Part shown: in pieces, positions 31,664-36,176 of the stretch
Layout: the number at the start of each line of letters is the position of its first letter
Position numbering within the stretch: the stretch's first letter is position 1
IMG/VR virus record: IMGVR_UViG_3300042362_000028
Coordinates: 1-36,176 of that record
Reading direction: 5' to 3' (one strand)
Length of the DNA: 36,176 bases
DNA from: a virus
Translations under genes and position numbers: made by a program
The notes under the pieces: generated by a model
Told to the model about the DNA's origin: nothing
What the model saw: only the letters and a program-made list of their open reading frames with translations
Databases searched by the model: none

Positions 31664-33148
31664 TTATGCAACCCTTGGCAGGTTTCGGCGCAAAGGCTGC
31701 GACCACTTACCTGACATGCTCGACCCGTACATGCCGACAACAGCGTCAGAGGCAAACGTCAAGCAAAACGCATCAGCCCGGTCAGGGGACGGCAGGCCGC
31801 GCTTCCTGATCTCATCTTTCCCCTCAATCTGGATCTTCCCGCTGGACGTGAATGAGTAGCGCACTGTCGCCAGTTCAGCGATCAACTGTTCATCTTTGGG
31901 CATCCGACAGTCCCTGGCTTCCAACCATGCCTTGGCCTTGTGCCACAACTCAGCCTTGAGGTTTCTGTAAGTCTGGCCCATGGCAGGGCTTTCTGACACG
32001 TTGATCCCGCGAGCTGGAAGACCCAGTTCCCTTAAGCGATCGACCACTCCAGCGCCCAAGCCAATTGAGTCCACCAAGATCTCTGCTGGCCGGGAGCTTG
32101 GCATCAAGACCTCCCACTCAGCGACAACGGCACCCGTGAGCTGCATCAGGTCCAGGTTCTTCCACGTCCTGACGGGTTCAGTGACGGCATTACCCTGTCT
32201 CTTGCACAGGGCTGACTTGTCAGAGCCAAACCTGGCAACGTCCAAGCCCCACACCATCCTGGCGTGCTGACTCGCCTCAACGTCCCGGTTGGAGGCCATC
32301 TCCAGCAATTCCATGGGGATCACCGTGTCATCGTCACTGCGTGGGAATTCACCCAAAACCCTGATGCGGTAGGCGTTGGACTCCTCACCGTAACGCGCCT
32401 TCATCTCTTCGATGTATTCCTGGCTGACTTGAGGTGAGTCAGCGCACGCTACCTTCATAGTCACCCAGTCATCAGCAAGCCGGTTGTGGGTGTCGTAGAA
32501 GAAACCACTGGACCTCACTGGGTTTCCCAGCAACAGCGTGACGGCGTTGTGTCCAGACATGGAGCCACCAGCGGCCTCGAATACCTGCTCAGGAATACCC
32601 GATGCCTCATCTCCCACCAGCATCACGTTGTCGCTGTGCACGCCTTGGAGGGCTTCGGGCTGCTCGGCGCGTGATGTCCTGGCAGAGATGAACGCTTCGG
32701 TGGCGGCATCCTTGACCTCGATGCGGTCTTGCTTGACCTCGAGCTGGTCCTGCAAGAGTTGCGGCATGGCCTTGATCCAGCGCTTGAGTTCCGCAAAGAG
32801 CGCGTCATAGAGCTGGCTGCTGGTGGGGGCCGTAACGACAATCTTCACCGGGAAACGTAAGTGCAAATACCAAAGCATGGCCCAGGCACCAGCAGTAGAT
32901 TTGCCAACGCCGTGGCCGGACCTGACAGAGATGCGGCGGTTGCCCTTGGCAATGTGCATCAAGAATTCTGCTTGCCAAGGGTCAGGCGTGACACCAAGCA
33001 CTTCTTGCACGAACCTTACAGGGTTGTTTTTGTAGAGTCTTACGAATTCAACAAAAGGGTTCTGAGTGGGGTCCAGCGTTGTCTCAACTTTTTTTATTTT
33101 TTTTGGAAGAGTGACGGTGGGCGGTGCCGGGGTAGGGGGGTGGGTCAT
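31664..33148 (-). CDS. terL: Terminase large subunit
   Basis: 494 residues. Walker A SGHGVGKS at 77-84, Walker B VMLVGDE at 175-181, LLLGNP coupling motif near 207, then the nuclease domain with D303 (GLDVARFGSD), D360 (VDSIGLGAG) and DRADAF near 452: the full ATPase-nuclease set. It pumps DNA into the head and cuts it. The N-terminus is Pro-rich, then reads through A8 and A7 runs encoding Lys (about 33090-33107), a possible slippage site. No Shine-Dalgarno before ATG 33148. A 106-base gap follows with no supported gene. Confidence 0.95.
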   Translation of the reverse strand: MTHPPTPAPPTVTLPKKIKKVETTLDPTQNPFVEFVRLYKNNPVRFVQEVLGVTPDPWQAEFLMHIAKGNRRISVRSGHGVGKSTAGAWAMLWYLHLRFPVKIVVTAPTSSQLYDALFAELKRWIKAMPQLLQDQLEVKQDRIEVKDAATEAFISARTSRAEQPEALQGVHSDNVMLVGDEASGIPEQVFEAAGGSMSGHNAVTLLLGNPVRSSGFFYDTHNRLADDWVTMKVACADSPQVSQEYIEEMKARYGEESNAYRIRVLGEFPRSDDDTVIPMELLEMASNRDVEASQHARMVWGLDVARFGSDKSALCKRQGNAVTEPVRTWKNLDLMQLTGAVVAEWEVLMPSSRPAEILVDSIGLGAGVVDRLRELGLPARGINVSESPAMGQTYRNLKAELWHKAKAWLEARDCRMPKDEQLIAELATVRYSFTSSGKIQIEGKDEIRKRGLPSPDRADAFCLTFASDAVVGMYGSSMSGKWSQPLRRNLPRVA

Positions 33149-33209
33149 GGTCGGTGTTTGTTAAGGTGCTGCATCAGCCTGCCCCCAGCCGCGAGCGCAA
33201 GGGGGGGGT

Positions 33210-33246
33210 CGGCGCGGCCAGCAAGCCAGGACCGGCGCGGCCAGCA
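33210..33246. repeat. 14-bp GC-rich direct repeat pair
   Basis: CGGCGCGGCCAGCA occurs at 33210-33223 and again at 33233-33246, starts 23 bases apart (about two helical turns). Spacing on one face of DNA is typical of protein-binding sites. Confidence 0.65.
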
Positions 33247-33397
33247 GCCTGTGTGCAACTTACACGCGCCTGTGGATTGCTGGTTAGTGACTGCTTGCGT
33301 GCGGTGCCGCATGGATGCTGGAATCGACTGATCGTTATCAAAAGCCTAATCGCTACATTGTCCATTATGTTAAGTTATTCCATGCCTGCACCAGTGC

Positions 33398-33406
33398 TTA
33401 TGCACA
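33398..33406 (+). promoter_or_regulatory. DnaA box 1
   Basis: TTATGCACA matches the consensus TTATNCACA. Confidence 0.6.
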
Positions 33407-33416
33407 GAAATGACAG

Positions 33417-33425
33417 TTATCCACA
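33417..33425 (+). promoter_or_regulatory. DnaA box 2
   Basis: TTATCCACA, the perfect high-affinity box. Confidence 0.75.
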
Positions 33426-33442
33426 GGCAATCACTGCTGATC

Positions 33443-33451
33443 TGTGGATAA
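33443..33451 (-). promoter_or_regulatory. DnaA box 3
   Basis: TGTGGATAA on the plus strand, a perfect box in reverse orientation. Confidence 0.75.
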
Positions 33452-33459
33452 GTAGTCAC

Positions 33460-33891
33460 TTATTTGCTCTCGCCTGTGGATAACTCGGCCTCGATGACCT
33501 CGGCATGGCGCAGCGCGTCCATGCGCATTGAGTGAATGTTGACCTGGACCTGCGCCTGTTTGGTGCCGTAAACGCTCGGTTTCCACTTCTCAGCCAGCCA
33601 TTGGCGCGTTTGGATGCGGACGCGAGCGTGCGCGGCGTGCTCCGGGTCGGCGCTGTCCGCTATCGCCAGCGTCTCGCACGCAAGCTCGTCGGCTGCTTTT
33701 GCGCGCGCACGGGCGATCATATCAGGACGATCCTGATCTTCGATCCACGTCTCTAACGCCTTGCGCCCAATGCCCAGCTCGATGCAAATCGCCGACATTG
33801 GTTTGCCAGCCTCAACCATTGCAAAGATAAGATCTTCTGGCAGTTCCTCCAGCAAAGCCATGTCACGTCTAAATTTAGGTCTTCCAGGCAT
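33460..33891 (-). CDS. terS: Terminase small subunit
   Basis: 143 residues from ATG 33891 (MPGRPKFRRD), with AAAGG about 9 bases upstream. Residues 25-45 form a helix-turn-helix (MSAICIELGIGRKALETWIE) for recognition of packaging sites, followed by a helical middle that would oligomerise. It sits directly before the large subunit in transcription order, separated by the origin-like region. Its 3' end contains DnaA box 4. Confidence 0.75.
   Translation of the reverse strand: MPGRPKFRRDMALLEELPEDLIFAMVEAGKPMSAICIELGIGRKALETWIEDQDRPDMIARARAKAADELACETLAIADSADPEHAAHARVRIQTRQWLAEKWKPSVYGTKQAQVQVNIHSMRMDALRHAEVIEAELSTGESK
33475..33483 (-). promoter_or_regulatory. DnaA box 4 (inside small-terminase 3' end)
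   Basis: TGTGGATAA, perfect reverse box, 32 bases from box 3. It lies in the last codons of the small terminase gene. Confidence 0.7.
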
Positions 33892-33895
33892 GTTT

Positions 33896-33982
33896 TTAGC
33901 CCTTTCTAAAGGTTTTAACGCGCTCAAGTACCCAAGCCCAGCATTTGGCACAAAGTGCCTTAAATCGCTCGATTGTGTCCAT
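33896..33982 (-). CDS. 28-residue microprotein with CxxC
   Basis: ATG 33982 overlaps the preceding gene by 23 bases, with GCGGAG 10 bases upstream, and stops 4 bases before the small terminase start. It contains LCAKCWAW and basic ends. It may be real or only a translational coupler. Confidence 0.35.
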   Translation of the reverse strand: MDTIERFKALCAKCWAWVLERVKTFRKG

Positions 33983-34658
33983 GCTTAAATTTCTCCGCTG
34001 TTTTGCTATCGAACATTTTAGGTGCCTTGGATGGCGCTGAAATGTCCAGGTCGTTGACAAAATCATCAAAGCCCGTTGCACCCCCCAACTTCTCCACCTT
34101 GACCACCACCGGGTCAAACCTAGCGTACCTGATCTTTGCCTCAACCACTGCCTGGTTGATCTCGGCCTCAATCAGCAGCTCGATTTCCTCCATGGACCAG
34201 ACGTGCTGCCCGGCAACATCAGGCCGGTTCTCCCGATACCAGACCGCATCTTGCTTGGTGGCGACCACCACCATCAGCTTGCCATCTTTCCCGACATGCT
34301 CCACCGCGCCAACCGTTGGCCGCTGTGACACACCGACACCCACTGCCCAAGCCTCGAGCGCCTGGTAAGCCCTGACCATGCCTGCTGCTGACTTCTCAAG
34401 CTTCTCGCTGTCCCTGGCCTGACAAGCAGACCAGACACGTTGCTGTTGCTGCCAGAATTTCTCCCGAAACCCGGCATCAACTAAAGTACACAACCTGTCG
34501 GTCCCCCATTTCCGATCCTGATCCACCTTAATGCGATCAATCTCACCCAACCATGATGCCTGCCTGATCTCAAAATCTGTTGCGGGAAAGTCTGGCTTAA
34601 CACCGCGACTGGGTATGCGACTTTTGACCTGACCCACTTGACCCTGCTTTGCGTTCAT
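33960..34658 (-). CDS. Protein of unknown function, 232 residues
   Basis: ATG 34658 has GGAGG at 6 bases, so the longer frame to 34676 is not needed. The N-terminus is Lys/Arg-rich and Pro-containing, the middle helical with WSACQARDSEKLEKSAAGM, and the C-terminus Lys-rich. I recall proteins of this length before small terminases in other phages, with no known function. Position after the primase-helicase and the 9-bp repeat array leaves open replication or packaging roles. Confidence 0.75.
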   Translation of the reverse strand: MNAKQGQVGQVKSRIPSRGVKPDFPATDFEIRQASWLGEIDRIKVDQDRKWGTDRLCTLVDAGFREKFWQQQQRVWSACQARDSEKLEKSAAGMVRAYQALEAWAVGVGVSQRPTVGAVEHVGKDGKLMVVVATKQDAVWYRENRPDVAGQHVWSMEEIELLIEAEINQAVVEAKIRYARFDPVVVKVEKLGGATGFDDFVNDLDISAPSKAPKMFDSKTAEKFKHGHNRAI

Positions 34659-34727
34659 TCTTTGCCTCCAATCCATTAATCATCAATTCAATAAATACTT
34701 TGCCAATTAACACTACACCACACACCA

Positions 34728-34763
34728 CACCACAAACAACCCCTTATAGGGGTGTTTGTGGTG
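34728..34763. repeat. Inverted repeat around TTATA
   Basis: Arms of 15-16 bases with a single-base bulge flank TTATA (34744-34748); the inner ACCCC/GGGGT is perfect. The right arm runs into the 9-bp tandem array. It can form a long hairpin on either strand, without a U-run. Confidence 0.75.
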
Positions 34764-34822
34764 TTTGTGGTATGTGTGGCACCACAACTGCACCACATTT
34801 GTGGTGTTTGTGGTGTTTGTGG
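34753..34822 (+). repeat. 9-bp tandem repeat array (TGTTTGTGG)
   Basis: TGTTTGTGG occurs at 34753, 34762, 34805 and 34814, with variants TATGTGTGG at 34771 and CATTTGTGG at 34796; a 16-base spacer splits the array. Strongly G/T-rich on one strand. It fills most of the 192-base gap between the primase-helicase and the 232-residue gene and resembles iterons or a regulator-binding array. No gene overlaps it. Confidence 0.8.
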
Positions 34823-34850
34823 TGGATAACATTGTCAGCCATTGCATGAC

Positions 34851-36176
34851 TCACTCATCAACCAATCCGGCCATTTTCCCTGCCTTGAGCAGTGCCTCTG
34901 CCTCAAATCCAGTTGTCACGTCCTTGCGGTTGGCCCATACCTTGTCGTTCCTGATGGTCCCAAAGCCACTTTTTAGGATGTGATCCTTGGCCCTTCCCCA
35001 GTTCGTTGCCAGGTCTTTTGACGATACATCTGACCCAATCATGGCCGTAAATTCGGCCTTCCACTGGTCCAAAGTGATGGTGTTTTTGCGCCCCTCTGGA
35101 GTATCCATAATGGATCCAAAGGTTTTAATTGCAACAATCAGTGACTTCTCAGCAATCTTCTGCTTTGCCCCAATTGCTTTGTCCCTTTTGGGCTTATTTT
35201 CTGCGTCACTGTCCTTCATGTCGCCAACCTCTGACGCCTCAATCACCAGACTGCTGCCGTTCTCCAGGCCCAGCTCAGACCTGTCAATGTCCACCGTGAT
35301 GGCCTCAAACCCGTACCGCTGGCCGTCCTCGCCGTCCTTTTGCTTGGACATCAGGATCAAACCCTTCGTGGTTTCTGGGAACCGCATGATCTCCATCTGG
35401 GTGTCCACCGCGCCCAGCAGACTGGAGTGCCCACGCAGCCCTTTTGTCGTGTCCTTGCCAGCATGGTGGAGCAGCATGAGGCTGCACTTGTACCTGTTTT
35501 GGATCTTTCCCGTGGCCTGGATGAAGGCGCCCATGTCATCACTCGAGTTCTCATTTCCACCGCCAAACGCCCGTGCCAGGGTATCGATCACGATCATTCT
35601 GAGATCTTTTCCCAGCGTCTGAACCAGCTCATCAATTGCCACGATCAGGGCCGTGAAGTCATCTATGCTGGATCTCAGGTTGATCTGCGACCTGATAACG
35701 TAGATTTCTGCCCCATCTGGCGTGTTGTGGTGCTGCTTGATCGCGGCGATCCTGGCCCCGATACCGCCGTGACCTTCACCGGCAATGTACAGAACAGGCC
35801 CTGTGCCGTTGATCTCTTTGCCAAGCCACGGCCTGCCACTGGCGATGCACTCGGCAATGTCCATGGCAATGAATGACTTGAATGAGGCTGGCGGCCCATA
35901 GAGCGCCACAAAAGACTTCTCAGGGATCACGTCTTGGATCAACCAGTTGACGGGTTCATCCTTGACCGACTGCCAGCTTTCGATCTTGAATGGCTTGTAC
36001 GTCTTGTCGGTTTCCTGATGGACGTTGCCTGGGGCGGTTTCGTTTGTTTCGTTTGGTGTTGCAGGTGCAACCACTTCTGATGCTGCAAGCAAGCCTACCG
36101 GGTACGTTACATCATCCGCTGACGTGATGGGTTGGGCTTGCTTGGCGAGTTCCGCGAGCTGCTGCCGGGTTCCACC
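34851..36176 (-). CDS. Primase-helicase, C-terminal part (continues from right edge)
   Basis: 441 residues plus stop in this part; the frame is open through 36176 and joins the N-terminal part ending at base 249. It carries a RepA/DnaB-like RecA-fold helicase (AAA_25 type): Walker A GPPASFKS at about 348-355 of the joined protein, GEGHGG after the next strand, Walker B MIVIDT at 447-452, and a LLHHAGKD polar motif. The last 130 residues include a winged-helix-like region. The TTG at 36092 is not a real start, only where the frame meets a start-like codon. It unwinds the fork and, with the N-terminal half, primes it. Confidence 0.88.
   Translation of the reverse strand, partial: GGTRQQLAELAKQAQPITSADDVTYPVGLLAASEVVAPATPNETNETAPGNVHQETDKTYKPFKIESWQSVKDEPVNWLIQDVIPEKSFVALYGPPASFKSFIAMDIAECIASGRPWLGKEINGTGPVLYIAGEGHGGIGARIAAIKQHHNTPDGAEIYVIRSQINLRSSIDDFTALIVAIDELVQTLGKDLRMIVIDTLARAFGGGNENSSDDMGAFIQATGKIQNRYKCSLMLLHHAGKDTTKGLRGHSSLLGAVDTQMEIMRFPETTKGLILMSKQKDGEDGQRYGFEAITVDIDRSELGLENGSSLVIEASEVGDMKDSDAENKPKRDKAIGAKQKIAEKSLIVAIKTFGSIMDTPEGRKNTITLDQWKAEFTAMIGSDVSSKDLATNWGRAKDHILKSGFGTIRNDKVWANRKDVTTGFEAEALLKAGKMAGLVDE
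35929..36176. repeat. Right copy of terminal overlap
   Basis: 36050-36176 equals 122-248 exactly; 35929-36049 matches 1-121 at about 87%. It lies inside the primase-helicase gene and keeps the frame, so removing one copy joins the gene precisely. Confidence 0.85.

Larger units (their letters stand above)
33149..33459. other. Noncoding region: probable replication origin
   Basis: 311 bases between the terminase genes with no supported ORF. It contains three DnaA boxes (a fourth lies just inside the small-terminase 3' end), an A/T-richer stretch at about 33331-33385 beside them that could unwind, two 14-bp GC-rich direct repeats at 33210-33246, and a run of eight G at 33201-33208 facing a C-run at 33182-33186. 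The box cluster fits an origin opened by host DnaA, sensible for a phage without its own polymerase. The GC-rich repeats nearer the large terminase could be packaging sites. Confidence 0.6.

Noticed and set aside
34700-34835. CRISPR array
   Set aside because: Repeats are 9 bp, directly adjacent, with no regular unique spacers and no cas genes.
1-36176. tRNA genes
   Set aside because: No cloverleaf-like segments with the conserved GTTCRANNC arm were noticed by eye; a covariance-model scan would be needed to exclude them fully.

Overview
The window is essentially a complete genome of a tailed phage with a short-tail (podovirus, P22-like) gene set, infecting a Gram-negative bacterium. Evidence for the phage type is a large terminase with ATPase and nuclease motifs, a portal of about 730 residues, a scaffold, a SU10/DUF5309-type capsid protein, a P22 gp10-like tail stabilization protein, four Ala/Gly-rich ejection-type proteins, and no tail tube, sheath or tape measure. 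The nested Rz/Rz1 spanin pair indicates a Gram-negative host; I cannot name the host from sequence alone. No integrase, DNA polymerase or RNA polymerase gene is visible, so replication and transcription should depend on host enzymes.

The molecule is circular or was closed by read overlap. The last 127 bases (36050-36176) are identical to 122-248, and the primase-helicase gene runs off the left edge and continues in frame at the right edge (696 residues when joined). Bases 1-121 are a second, about 87% identical version of 35929-36049, so the assembly appears to mix two co-occurring phage variants. The unit genome is about 35.9 kb.

Layout. One regulatory hub at 5557-5791 separates two divergent transcription units. 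To the right, a 2.3 kb plus-strand early operon (5792-8077) holds eleven tiny genes with tight start/stop overlaps: an acidic 40-residue protein first, small membrane proteins, and a winged-helix protein last. To the left, on the minus strand and around the circle, lie an HTH regulator, a RuvC-like resolvase, a PAPS-reductase-like PP-loop protein, a Cas4-like DUF2800 nuclease, an SSB-like protein with an acidic tip, a terminator, a cytosine-C5 methyltransferase with a full-length overprinted second frame, and the primase-helicase. After the circle junction come an unknown gene, small terminase, a 311-base noncoding region with four DnaA boxes, large terminase, small basic proteins, a glycosyltransferase and methyltransferase pair, portal, scaffold, capsid protein, a second glycosyltransferase, adaptor, decoration or fiber proteins, lysis genes (GH19 endolysin, Rz/Rz1, membrane proteins), tail proteins and ejection proteins, ending at 8029 in convergent overlap with the early operon.

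The points most worth checking are the overprinted methyltransferase frame, the DnaA-box cluster as a host-initiator-driven phage origin, the 9-bp iteron-like array at 34728-34822, and the allele mixture at the window ends.
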